From: Mesorhizobium sp. LMG 17147
GTDB lineage: Bacteria > Pseudomonadota > Alphaproteobacteria > Rhizobiales > Rhizobiaceae
Direction: 5' to 3'
Assembly (NCBI RefSeq): GCF_024297145.1
Contig: NZ_JANCTC010000014.1
Coordinates: 1 to 64,000 of the forward strand
Length of the DNA stretch: 64,000 nucleotides
The notes below the pieces were generated by a model. That model worked only from the letters and a program-made list of their open reading frames with translations, was not told the origin of the DNA and ran no database searches. Positions 8,177 through 16,239 of this stretch are shown here, in pieces. Both the position numbers and the translations under genes were made by a program. Within the stretch, counting starts at the first letter, position 1, and the number at the start of each line of letters is the position of its first letter.

Positions 8177-10762
8177 TCACCTATATATTCCGACATGCGG
8201 CACGAAATGGTGGCCATACTTCTTATCAATCATTGTCGAATGATCTAGAATCTGCTGCTCTGTCGGGTGCGGGTACTTTGCATAGAAGTTATCATTTTCG
8301 CTCCTAATGATAACAAGATGCAGGATATCATTTAAATCCTCGGGAATCCCGCGGAGATTTTCTAACGAGTTGATCTTTTTCTTCGACAGGAAATTTAGAA
8401 GCCTCTTGAGTAATTGCTGCTCAGCCTGATGATGAATTACTAAATCCTCGATGTTCACGTCGGGGTGCGCTTGAGCATACGCTTTCCGGTAATTATTGGT
8501 AGTCGCCTCGCCAAATTTCGCACCCGGATGCTCCACGCGACTGGGATCTCTGGCGAACAGTTCACTCGCCACCGCAGCAACCAACTCGCGGTCCAGTTTT
8601 GACTTCCGAGGCGAACGGGTCGTCTGGCTCCCGCCTTGCACGGGGCTGGGCGTCGTAATGCCAAAGAGGGCGTTGGAGTCAGCGATCGGAAGTTCCCCAG
8701 CGGCATCAAGCGACGTCCCGGGTAGTTTTGTGAAATTCTCCGGCTGTGAATTCGCCGGCATGGCTGGCGCAGTGCCTTCGCCGGCACCTAGCTTCTCAAG
8801 CTGACCAGGAGCAAGCTTGGAACTTGGCGCGGCTTCCAGACTGCCTATGGATCGTTCTGCATGCCCTGCCGCGCCAGAACCGACCGACTCAATTGCTCGC
8901 GCAATTCCTTTTTCGGGGACAACAGTTCGACCAAAAGTGGGCCACGGTATCGACCAGCCCAATGCATCAGATCCCTGATGCATCATCAGATTTTCGCCGC
9001 GGTTCGACGGCTCGTAGTAGGCATCCTTGTAATCTGGAGGGCTGATCGTTCCTCCGGATATGCCGTAGGCAACCCAATCATTTGCGTTGGCCAGGGCGAT
9101 CCCTGCATTGGCAACTACCTTGCCAAGGGCTTTCCCCTCTGATGCCAACACCGAAAGGGTCGAAGGGGCCTTGTAGCCAGACTCAACTGGCATAATCCAG
9201 GCCAGATCGGCATCGGCCAGTTGCCGGGCCACGGCCGCCCGAGCGACAGGGCCGGACGTTCCCGCAAGCAGTCCGCCTAGCTTCGCATTTTTGTCCTGCT
9301 GGTACGCGATGCGGCTGTCATGGTTATCGGAGAGATCACGCAGAATGACCTGCGGCACGGGCTGAGGGTTCTCGATACCCAAATATTCTTGCGCGGCGAC
9401 CGACATGGCTATCGCTTTGTCATAGGCGTCCTTGTCATAGCCGTTTGGATCCTCAAGCCCGCCGCCGATCACGGCTTTCCAGGCGGCATCGATATTGGGA
9501 AACACCTCGCTGACGTAGCCTCCGGCATCGGTTCGCCTGTGGTTCATGACCAGCCCTACCGCAGCAGCGGTCGCCTGACGGCGCGCCTGGTCTTCCTGCG
9601 AACCGTTCGGCCCGGAATCGGCGTCGCGTAGCGCCGCATGGACCGCTTGGTTCGGCATGGTGCGCATGCCGAAAACCTGCCTACCGACATCGGCTCGCCA
9701 GTCGAAATCCCGGAAGCGTTTGTCGCCCTTGTCGAGCCCATAGGCGATCCTGAAGGTGCCCCGGCCAGGCATCTTGCCGGAATAAGCGCCAGTCTGTGCG
9801 ATGGCGTCCGGCGCGTTCTGCTCGGCGAGACCGATGTTGGTGCGAAGCTCAACCTGCTGAGCAGTGTTGGCCGCCTGCGCCTGTCGGATCAGCGCTGCCT
9901 GTTCCTGTTGCGGAAGGTCGTCCCTGAACGCCTGCGCCACCCTTTCATCAGGCGTCTGCTTGCCGACGCGATCACCCTTCGCTGCCGCCGCATTGGGCGC
10001 ACCAAAGGCGCTGGAGCCGCCAACGACTTCGGTGGTGTCGTCCTTAGTTCGGTTTCCAGCCTGCGCGGCACCCAGCATCTCTGCAGCACGTTTCGGGTCC
10101 TGGGCGATCATCGCCTGGATCAGCGCCTTGGCCGTATTGCTGCGCCAGGCGACTTCCGCCGCTTGTCGGGCAAGCGGGTTGCGGAATTTGGCGATTAAGT
10201 CAAAGCCGTTCTGCCGGATCGCGTCGAAGTTCTCGGTGTCCTTGGGGTTGCTTTGCGCGATGGCACTGGTTGAGATGTTGTCGACCTTGGTCCACTCGGC
10301 CTGCTCATATTCGTCGCGCCGCTGAAGCTGCCTCGCAGCCATCCGTAGTGAGCCGGCCTCGCGCAATGCCTCTTTCTGCCTGGCGAAATTGGCGCGCTGG
10401 CTTTCGGGCATTTTCGGCAGGGCATCGGCGAACAGCGTGTCGAAAAGGCCGGTCTTGATCATCCGGCCGGTGCGCGGATCGACCTGGCCATACGTCGCGT
10501 CATGCAGGCCGGCACCATCGGCCGGCGCGTTTGCCGCCACCTCGTCTTCCGCCTGCCCGATCTGGCCGTTGAACCGACGGCGCGCGAGGTCGGCGTCGAA
10601 CGCCTCCTCCTGCTGCTTCTGCTGCTGGTAGCGTTCGGCGACGGCAGAGAGCTCGTCGCCAAAACCCTGGATCGCCCTGCCGACCGGCGATCCTTCGGGA
10701 TAGGAGAGCACATTGCCGGCATCGAGCCGGCGCTGGGCAAGCTGGAGAGGTATGGTCGCCAT
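8177..10762 (-). CDS. Phage virion protein with C-terminal HNH-like putative toxin domain
   Basis: An 861-residue protein. Residues 1 to about 560 read as a large phage virion (ejection-type) protein: Gln/Glu/Arg-rich coiled-coil start (AVAERYQQQKQQEEAFDADL), then Ala-rich helices. Residues about 560-690 are a Pro/Ser/Gly/Ala linker. Residues about 700-861 look like a polymorphic toxin tip: LVIHHQAEQQLLKRL with His777-His778, then ENLRGIPEDLNDILHLVIIR and KYGHHFVP, an arrangement seen in HNH/HHQ-type nucleases. Bases 8177-8470 are much richer in A+T than the rest of the gene, which suggests a swapped-in tip. The downstream gene is the likely immunity partner. Confidence 0.7.
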   Translation of the reverse strand: MATIPLQLAQRRLDAGNVLSYPEGSPVGRAIQGFGDELSAVAERYQQQKQQEEAFDADLARRRFNGQIGQAEDEVAANAPADGAGLHDATYGQVDPRTGRMIKTGLFDTLFADALPKMPESQRANFARQKEALREAGSLRMAARQLQRRDEYEQAEWTKVDNISTSAIAQSNPKDTENFDAIRQNGFDLIAKFRNPLARQAAEVAWRSNTAKALIQAMIAQDPKRAAEMLGAAQAGNRTKDDTTEVVGGSSAFGAPNAAAAKGDRVGKQTPDERVAQAFRDDLPQQEQAALIRQAQAANTAQQVELRTNIGLAEQNAPDAIAQTGAYSGKMPGRGTFRIAYGLDKGDKRFRDFDWRADVGRQVFGMRTMPNQAVHAALRDADSGPNGSQEDQARRQATAAAVGLVMNHRRTDAGGYVSEVFPNIDAAWKAVIGGGLEDPNGYDKDAYDKAIAMSVAAQEYLGIENPQPVPQVILRDLSDNHDSRIAYQQDKNAKLGGLLAGTSGPVARAAVARQLADADLAWIMPVESGYKAPSTLSVLASEGKALGKVVANAGIALANANDWVAYGISGGTISPPDYKDAYYEPSNRGENLMMHQGSDALGWSIPWPTFGRTVVPEKGIARAIESVGSGAAGHAERSIGSLEAAPSSKLAPGQLEKLGAGEGTAPAMPANSQPENFTKLPGTSLDAAGELPIADSNALFGITTPSPVQGGSQTTRSPRKSKLDRELVAAVASELFARDPSRVEHPGAKFGEATTNNYRKAYAQAHPDVNIEDLVIHHQAEQQLLKRLLNFLSKKKINSLENLRGIPEDLNDILHLVIIRSENDNFYAKYPHPTEQQILDHSTMIDKKYGHHFVPHVGIYR

Positions 10763-11033
10763 CTATTTGTGTCCTGCCATGAGCGCGCCGGGGATCGTGG
10801 CGCGGCGCTGCCGCGCGCCGGCCCCGTGCCGCCGCCTTCGTCGGGTCATGAATTTTGGAGAGGTCGCCAATGAGAGTGCCGCCGGCACTGAAGATGCTGG
10901 CGGTCTGCGCCGTCGGCTAAATGCCCTCGGCAAAATATTGTCATTCCCTTATGAGTTGGCCGGGCTCGCGGACTCCCGCGAACGATCGGTGGAGCAGGCC
11001 ATGACTGTGGCAAGGCCGGCGCTCCTAAAGCCC
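10763..11033. other. 271-base gap with degraded phage sequence
   Basis: No complete gene is convincing. Short minus-strand frames (for example SIFSAGGTLIGDLSKIHDP) look like remnants of a small phage protein that would normally sit between the Bbp19-like gene and the virion protein gene. Confidence 0.35.
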
Positions 11034-11354
11034 CTACCCCTCCAGCCTCGCCGCCTTCTCCAGCGCCACCAGCTGCGCTTCGTCCAGCGTCAGGAAACCC
11101 ATAATGTGCTGCACCACTTCGGCCCGCGCGTTGCTGAGCGCGCTGTGCAGCTCGAAGCCGATCGGCGTCTTGGTCTTGGCCAGCCATTCACCGTAGGACG
11201 GGCGGCGGTAATAGCCGGTCGCAGCCGTCAGGTCGGCCAGCACCATCTCGCCGTCCTGGCCCGAGAATACCCTGAAATAGGCTTTGGCCAGGGCATCCCG
11301 CGCCTTGGCCGGGCCGCCGGCCTGGCTGGAATGGGCGAAGCGTTTGCCACTCAT
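11034..11354 (-). CDS. Bbp19-like small phage protein
   Basis: A 106-residue protein directly after the portal gene, with which it overlaps as ATGA (11351-11354). The pattern AYFRVFSGQDGEMVLADLTA, then GYYRRPSYGEWL and FELHSALSNARAEVVQHIMG, matches the Bbp19 family of small phage proteins that follow the portal in Bordetella-phage-like genomes. The role is unknown; translational coupling to the portal suggests a virion or assembly function. Confidence 0.65.
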   Translation of the reverse strand: MSGKRFAHSSQAGGPAKARDALAKAYFRVFSGQDGEMVLADLTAATGYYRRPSYGEWLAKTKTPIGFELHSALSNARAEVVQHIMGFLTLDEAQLVALEKAARLEG

Positions 11355-13102
11355 GCCCCGCCACCCTGTACGTCGCCACCCTGTACGCCGTTGCCCTGCG
11401 GCATCAGCCCGCCGAGCCCATCGAGCAGGCCGCTGTCGCGCGCCTGCACTGTCGCCGGCACGGCATCCTTGGCCAGCTTGCCGGCAGAAACGATCGAAGC
11501 CATGCCTGCTTTTGCGGTTTGATCCTTGGCTCTGGCATCGCGGATGCCCGCCACTTCATCCTGGCGGCGGAAGATGCGTTGTGGGCTGCGGCCGGCGCCC
11601 TGCACGATCTTCAGCGCCTCGTCGCCGTCGATATTGTCCATGACGCCGGGGTCGAACTGCGCCATCTGCATGGCGGTGGTGACCACCTGGATGGTGTCGC
11701 GCGCTTCGGCCGAGCGGCGCAGCACGTCGAGCGGGCCGGTGAAGGTCGGCCGCAGCGCCTTGCCGGCAAGGCTCGCCGGCGGCAGGAAGCGGCTGTCTTC
11801 CTCGTAAAGTCCCTTGTCTTCCAGAATACCCAGCTCGCGGTCGAGATTCGAGGCAAAGCCGGCCTGGATAATCGAGCCGGAGGGGCCGAGCAGAGCACCC
11901 TTTTCCTCTTGCCGGATCAAGGCCTCGGTCGCCGTCATCTGCGGGTTCTGTACCAGCGTCTGGAACAGATTGACGAACATCATGTCGCGGATCTCCTCGG
12001 CCCGGCTGTCGGCGTAATTGAAGGCATAGGTCGGGTTCTGGCCGGTGGCGATCGGCGCGATCAGCGGTCGGCCGGCATCGTCGATCAGGCCGGGATAGTT
12101 CTCGCCGGGATTGAGCACCGGCACATAGTCGAGCCTGGCCTTGGAGGCGGTCGCCGGATCGGTGATCTGCTGAAGTGCGCGCAGGCCGGAGCGCCGCACG
12201 GCGTTCTCTTCGCGCACCGTCGTCAGTGCCTCGATGGTTGGCGAGATGCCGTAGGGATCGCCCTCGTAGCGGCGCCAGTTGAAGCACGACACCGGGAAGG
12301 AGCGAAAACCGCTTTCCCTGACGATCGCCTCCTCGTCCTCGATCACATGATAGGACGCGAACGCGGTGTCGAGATACTGGTAGGAGCCGCTCAGGCTGTA
12401 CATCTTGCGCTCGTCGCGCGGCTGGATGCACTGGATCAGCGAGATTTTTGTCTCGCATTTGGCGGGGTCGTCGACCAGAACTTTGATCCGCGCCGGCAGT
12501 CTGTCGTAGCTGAGCAATTGCGCCGCCTGTCTTGCGGTGCGCTCGTAACGGCGGTGGAAAATGTCGACCTGGCCCCAACGGTTGCGCGAGAGATAGCCCT
12601 CGACCACCGGGATCGAGGCATAGCGGATCAGCGTGCTGCCAAAACCCTCCTCGGCGTAGAGATAAGCCGGGCCGTAGCGCACGACATTGCGCAGGCAGGC
12701 CTGCGTTGCCGGCACGAAGTTCGAATTGGCGGAGTAGCGCAGCGAGAACAGGAAATCGCGCAGCGCTTCCGCCCATTCCTTCTCCTCGTCGGTTTCCTCG
12801 TCATTGATTGCCGCGGTCGACAGCCCATGCCATTTCTCCGACTGCGGGATGATCAGGCTTTCCAGCCCCGCGGCCAGCCGGTTGGCGGCCGAGTTGATGG
12901 TATTGGCGTAGACACGCGCACCGTGCCGCTCCTGCCGCTCGGACTGCGAGTCCGCGCCGGCCTGCCGGCCGCCGCTCCACATGTCGGGCGCATCGGGATC
13001 GCAGAATTCGGACACCGCCTCCCAGACATGCTCATACTGGCTGCGTTCGCTCTCCAGTTCAGCCTGTCGCGACAGAATATCGCGAGCACGGGAATCGCTC
13101 AT
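11351..13102 (-). CDS. Phage portal (head-tail connector) protein
   Basis: A 583-residue T7 gp8-type portal (Head_tail_connect family). Visible hallmarks are the N-terminal RQAELESERSQYEHVWEAVS, NTINSAANRLAAGLESLIIP, the central NWRRYEGDPYGISPTIEALT and the late MTATEALIRQEEKGALLGP. A Gly-rich tail ends the protein. It forms the dodecameric ring through which DNA enters and leaves the head. The start MSDSRARD at 13102 has GAGG upstream; the longer frame to 13150 lacks one. The ORF is complete, unlike the terminase. Confidence 0.9.
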   Translation of the reverse strand: MSDSRARDILSRQAELESERSQYEHVWEAVSEFCDPDAPDMWSGGRQAGADSQSERQERHGARVYANTINSAANRLAAGLESLIIPQSEKWHGLSTAAINDEETDEEKEWAEALRDFLFSLRYSANSNFVPATQACLRNVVRYGPAYLYAEEGFGSTLIRYASIPVVEGYLSRNRWGQVDIFHRRYERTARQAAQLLSYDRLPARIKVLVDDPAKCETKISLIQCIQPRDERKMYSLSGSYQYLDTAFASYHVIEDEEAIVRESGFRSFPVSCFNWRRYEGDPYGISPTIEALTTVREENAVRRSGLRALQQITDPATASKARLDYVPVLNPGENYPGLIDDAGRPLIAPIATGQNPTYAFNYADSRAEEIRDMMFVNLFQTLVQNPQMTATEALIRQEEKGALLGPSGSIIQAGFASNLDRELGILEDKGLYEEDSRFLPPASLAGKALRPTFTGPLDVLRRSAEARDTIQVVTTAMQMAQFDPGVMDNIDGDEALKIVQGAGRSPQRIFRRQDEVAGIRDARAKDQTAKAGMASIVSAGKLAKDAVPATVQARDSGLLDGLGGLMPQGNGVQGGDVQGGGA

Positions 13103-13162
13103 GGTCAGCCTCGCTTGATCGAATTGATTGAAAAAGAAAACGGCGGGCACGCCGAAGCCGCC

Positions 13163-13275
13163 GATCTCCCCACTTGAGGGGAGATGTCCGGCAGGACAGA
13201 GAGGGGTCGTCTCGCGTGGATCGGCGACCCCTCTGTCGCCTTCGGCGACATCTCCCCCTCAAGGGGGGAGATTGG
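13163..13275. repeat. Palindromic mosaic element, class 2 (RIME-like)
   Basis: The shortest class 2 copy. Left arm CTCCCC..GGGGAGAT with GTCCGGCAGGAC, short core, right arm GTCGCCTTCGGCGAC with CTCCCCC..GGGGGAG. It lies between the portal start and the acyltransferase stop. Confidence 0.8.
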
Positions 13276-13282
13276 AAGCGCC

Positions 13283-14446
13283 TTATTCCGCCGGCGTCGT
13301 CTCCAGCGCGGCTTTGCGCCCAAAGCGCTGCACCACGAAACGTCCCATCTTCTGGCCGGGCACTTCGATCAGCGTATAGGTGATCCAGGACAGCAGGCAC
13401 ACCACCGGCAAGACGACGACAACAACGATCGCGAAGCGCAGCGGCGCCGACAGCTCGTGGCCGAACTGGGTGATGACCAGAGCCGCGACCGGCTGGAGAA
13501 CCAGCAGATGGATCAAATAGATGCTGAAGGAAAGCTCACCCATCAGATGAAAGAATCTGTTGGCGAGCGTGATGGCGATCTTTCTGGCAACGGTGCCCAT
13601 CATTCCCGGCAGCATCCGGTAGAGAACCAGCGCAAAGAAACCCACAACGAGCGCTTCTCGCATCAAAAGCTTGCTCAGCCCATAGCCGCCGCCGAATGGC
13701 AGCGCGGCCAGCAGCATAGCCAATGTCAGATGCACGAAAGGCCGCTTTTGCCTTTGATGGACGACGCCCGCCAGCAGCATCCCGCAGAGGAAAATCTGCA
13801 TCTTCAGCGGCAGGAACGACGGCATCGGAAAATGCACCGACAATTGTCCCATCAAGAACACGATCGCGCTGCCGGTCGCCGCGACCAGCATGGCGCTCGA
13901 TATCCAGTCAAGCCTGCGGACCAACAGCATAATCGCCGGGAACACTGCATAGAACTGCATCTCCAAGCCAAGGCTCCAGTCGGGCAGCGGCGTGCGATAG
14001 GCGAAATTCGGCACCAGGCCGAACAGGAACAGCAGATGGGCGCCGACGTTTTTCAAGCCGCTGTCGAGATAACGCTCGGGCGCCTGCGGCGACCTCAGCA
14101 GGAACTCGTCGATGACCATCCTGGACTGGTAGAGATAGGGGCCAAGCGCCAGGGCGGCGAACAGCATGACGTAGAACAGCGGCGCAATCCTGAAATAGCG
14201 GCGGGTCCAGAACTTCAGCCAGGTTTCCGGCCTTTGCCAGGGCTCCTTGTCCTGGCGCAGCTGGTAGTGGAACACCATCAGGAAGCCGGACAGCATGATG
14301 AAGAGGTCGACGCCGAAATCCGGCTCGCCGAGAATAGGAATATGCCAGCCGGTCAACAGCAGGCAGTGTCCGATGAGCACCCAGATCGCGGCGAGCGCCC
14401 GAAGCCCGTCCAGGCACTCGATGCGCGATGACCGGGCTTCTGTCAT
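13283..14446 (-). CDS. Acyltransferase 3 family (OafA-like) membrane protein
   Basis: A 387-residue integral membrane acyltransferase. IECLDGLRALAAIWVLIGHC carries the conserved start and the family His; further hallmarks are DFGVDLFIMLSGFLM, WTRRYFRIAPLFYV, PDWSLGLEMQFYAVFP and LSFSIYLIHLLVL, with about ten hydrophobic segments. It would transfer an acyl (often acetyl) group to a surface polysaccharide. The start at 14446 has GGAG upstream. It sits between portal and other phage genes, with palindromic elements on both sides, as expected for a serotype-converting cargo gene. Confidence 0.85.
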   Translation of the reverse strand: MTEARSSRIECLDGLRALAAIWVLIGHCLLLTGWHIPILGEPDFGVDLFIMLSGFLMVFHYQLRQDKEPWQRPETWLKFWTRRYFRIAPLFYVMLFAALALGPYLYQSRMVIDEFLLRSPQAPERYLDSGLKNVGAHLLFLFGLVPNFAYRTPLPDWSLGLEMQFYAVFPAIMLLVRRLDWISSAMLVAATGSAIVFLMGQLSVHFPMPSFLPLKMQIFLCGMLLAGVVHQRQKRPFVHLTLAMLLAALPFGGGYGLSKLLMREALVVGFFALVLYRMLPGMMGTVARKIAITLANRFFHLMGELSFSIYLIHLLVLQPVAALVITQFGHELSAPLRFAIVVVVVLPVVCLLSWITYTLIEVPGQKMGRFVVQRFGRKAALETTPAE

Positions 14447-14560
14447 GCCGGACTCCTCGATAGCCATGTTGCATTGCAGCATGGCGGCTGAGGAAGGAAT
14501 GTCAACCGTGCGGAAGGAACACGAATTGCGCTCGGCTGTTACGGAAAACGCGGAAGCTGC

Positions 14561-14740
14561 GATCTCCCCCCTCGTGGGGGAGATGGCCGGCAGGCCAGAG
14601 AGGGGCGCTGTCCCGCCGGCATTTCAGCCAACCGCTGCACCCTCAGGCCCGTTCCTGATTGGAAACCGCAAAGGCGAGCGATCCTTCGCGCCCCCCTCTG
14701 CCCTGCCGGGGATCTCCCCCACGAGTGGGGAGATTGGCAG
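14561..14740. repeat. Palindromic mosaic element pair with about 95-base core
   Basis: Left arm with CTCCCCC..GGGGGAGAT and GGCCGGCAGGCC; right arm with CCCTGCCGGGG and CTCCCCCACGAGTGGGGAG. The outer-type flanks (gcgctgtcccgcc and ccttcgcgcc) point inward here, so the arms are turned round relative to class 1 copies. It fills most of the 384-base gap 14447-14830; no gene is seen there. Confidence 0.75.
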
Positions 14741-14830
14741 CTTCACCGCTTCTTCACCAACCTTGCGTGCCGGCGCCAGTATCACCAGGCCAGCACCCGG
14801 TTGCGGAACACTCGTCTCATGGCGCCCATG

Positions 14831-15025
14831 TCAAACCCCCAGCAGCACGCGGCGCTGGCCGGTCAGATCGCCGGACGACAAATCGGTCTTCACGGTTCCT
14901 GCAGTGCCATCATTGGCCGCAAGCTGAGCCCGTAACGCGGCTTCGCGCGCCTGCACGTCCTTGTCGGCAATGGTCGGTGTCGGCGGCAACGGCTTCAGCG
15001 CCGGCGGCTTTTGAAAAAGGCACAT
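14831..15025 (-). CDS. Small phage protein
   Basis: A 64-residue protein (MCLFQKPPALKPLPPTPTIA, then AREAALRAQLA) with GGAG directly upstream of the ATG at 15025. It has a Pro-rich N-terminus and a short helix. Similar tiny proteins sit beside DUF2833-type acetyltransferases in T7-like phages. Function unknown. Its first half overlaps, in another frame, the extended 3' end of the neighbouring gene. Confidence 0.55.
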   Translation of the reverse strand: MCLFQKPPALKPLPPTPTIADKDVQAREAALRAQLAANDGTAGTVKTDLSSGDLTGQRRVLLGV

Positions 15026-15503
15026 GGTTTTCTCCAAGGTGAGAGCTTCTTGTCCAGTCGTAGAGCAGAAAGTCCTCGCCGTTCCGGCCATAGCCCGGCA
15101 GGCGGCAGCGTTGCGTCGCGCCCAGCCGTGCAAGCCAGCGCAGCGCCAAACCGTTGGCGGCCAAGGCGCGGGCCTCGACCCGCCAGGCGCCGCGCGCGGC
15201 AACCTCCGGCCCGAGTACCGCGTGAAAGAACTCCGTAGTGGCAGGCACGCAGCGCCTCATGCGGCGCGTGCCCCAACTCCAGGCGATCCACAATCCGCTC
15301 CGCTGCTCGGCAGCACCGAAGCCGGCCTCCGGATTGCCGTCGAGCTCGGCGACATAAGCAAAGCCCTGCAGCGCCGTCAGCGCCAGCAAAGCCGGCGACC
15401 ATGCGTCGAACTGGCAGTCGATCTCGGCCCGGTCTTCGGGCCGGAGGTTGGCGGCGATATAGGAGAGATCGCGCAAGGTGGCGGGGATGATACGGACGGT
15501 CAT
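14910..15503 (-). CDS. Phage DUF2833 / GNAT-like acetyltransferase, 3' end altered
   Basis: MTVRIIPATLRDLSYIAANL with PEDRAEIDCQ, and LAANGLALRWLARLGATQRC, match the T7 gp13-like DUF2833 family, which has an acetyltransferase-like fold. Family members normally end soon after the LLYDWT stretch (residue about 150). Here the frame runs on for some 45 residues of low-complexity sequence across the start of the next gene, which points to a lost stop or a small frameshift. GGAAAG precedes the start. It is a probable virion-associated protein. Confidence 0.65.
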   Translation of the reverse strand: MTVRIIPATLRDLSYIAANLRPEDRAEIDCQFDAWSPALLALTALQGFAYVAELDGNPEAGFGAAEQRSGLWIAWSWGTRRMRRCVPATTEFFHAVLGPEVAARGAWRVEARALAANGLALRWLARLGATQRCRLPGYGRNGEDFLLYDWTRSSHLGENHVPFSKAAGAEAVAADTDHCRQGRAGARSRVTGSACGQ

Positions 15504-15635
15504 GTTGGGCCACTTTCCAGCAAGCTGCGAAGCGGAGAGCCATAGGAAAACGAGGCCGCCAAGCTAGATTGACTCTCTTTGCCGTCTGGATTTCCTTGGC
15601 CTATGATTTGTGGGTTTACCTATGGGGACAAGCGC

Positions 15636-15926
15636 ATGACTTGTAGTAACTGCGCGCCGATCGAGGAGACCCGTACTATCTTTAGCACCGGTCGTCTCGC
15701 GGCGGCGATCACGATGGCCAAAGAGGCCATACGCGACGGCATTCTGCAGGAAGTACCGGGGGGTCCTATGTCGAGTGTCATCCCGTTCTCGGATCTCAAC
15801 CCGGATGGACCATGGGACGATCTGCTTCGTTACCGCTTTCGGTGCACGACCTGCGCACAGGTTTTCTTGCTCTCGGCTGAGACCTATCACGGCAGTGGCG
15901 GCGAATGGGCTAAGGAGGCCGGCTAA
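15636..15926 (+). CDS. Small protein with two CxxC motifs
   Basis: A 96-residue protein, MTCSNCAPIEETRTIFSTGR ... FRCTTCAQVFLLSAETYHG. The two CxxC pairs about 65 residues apart would fit a split zinc ribbon. GGGG lies eight bases before the ATG at 15636; an upstream ATG at 15579 lacks a ribosome binding site. It is on the opposite strand to the phage operon and less GC-rich, so it is probably not a phage structural gene. No family recognised. Confidence 0.5.
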   Translation: MTCSNCAPIEETRTIFSTGRLAAAITMAKEAIRDGILQEVPGGPMSSVIPFSDLNPDGPWDDLLRYRFRCTTCAQVFLLSAETYHGSGGEWAKEAG

Positions 15927-15965
15927 GCTTTTCGGCGCTTCGTCACTATGCGTCCGCCGCGAACC

Positions 15966-16169
15966 TCAGTCCTGGCGTATCTTCGCGGACATCCGGCTGT
16001 CGATCTCGGTCAGCTTGGCGAGAATGCCTTCCTGCGCCTGCACCATCGCCTGTTGAACGCGGATCAGCTTGAAGGTGAGCCAGATCGTTACCCAAAGGCT
16101 TGCTGCGAGATAAATCAGCATCGGCATCCAGGAGATGAATATCCCGAGCAGCGAGTTTTCCGATTCCAT
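15966..16169 (-). CDS. Small single-pass membrane protein with coiled-coil tail
   Basis: A 67-residue protein with one or two hydrophobic segments (LLGIFISWMPMLIYLAASLW, residues about 7-34) and a charged C-terminal helix (QAQEGILAKLTEIDSRMSAK). AGGGGG precedes the start by four bases. The position after the terminase gene and the size would allow a holin or spanin-like role, but nothing in the sequence proves that. Confidence 0.5.
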   Translation of the reverse strand: MESENSLLGIFISWMPMLIYLAASLWVTIWLTFKLIRVQQAMVQAQEGILAKLTEIDSRMSAKIRQD

Positions 16170-16239
16170 ATTGCCCCCTGATATGATGTTGCCGCTACAT
16201 CGTAGTTTTGCTGCCGGGCGTGCATAAACGCAAGCATCG

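Noticed and set aside
11519..13177. 552-residue open frame on the plus strand opposite the portal gene
   Set aside because: It is a mirror of the portal codon pattern in GC-rich DNA, has no ribosome binding site and low-complexity composition.
13184..14431. 415-residue plus-strand frame opposite the acyltransferase
   Set aside because: Gln/His/Arg-rich antisense translation of a membrane protein gene; it begins inside a palindromic element.
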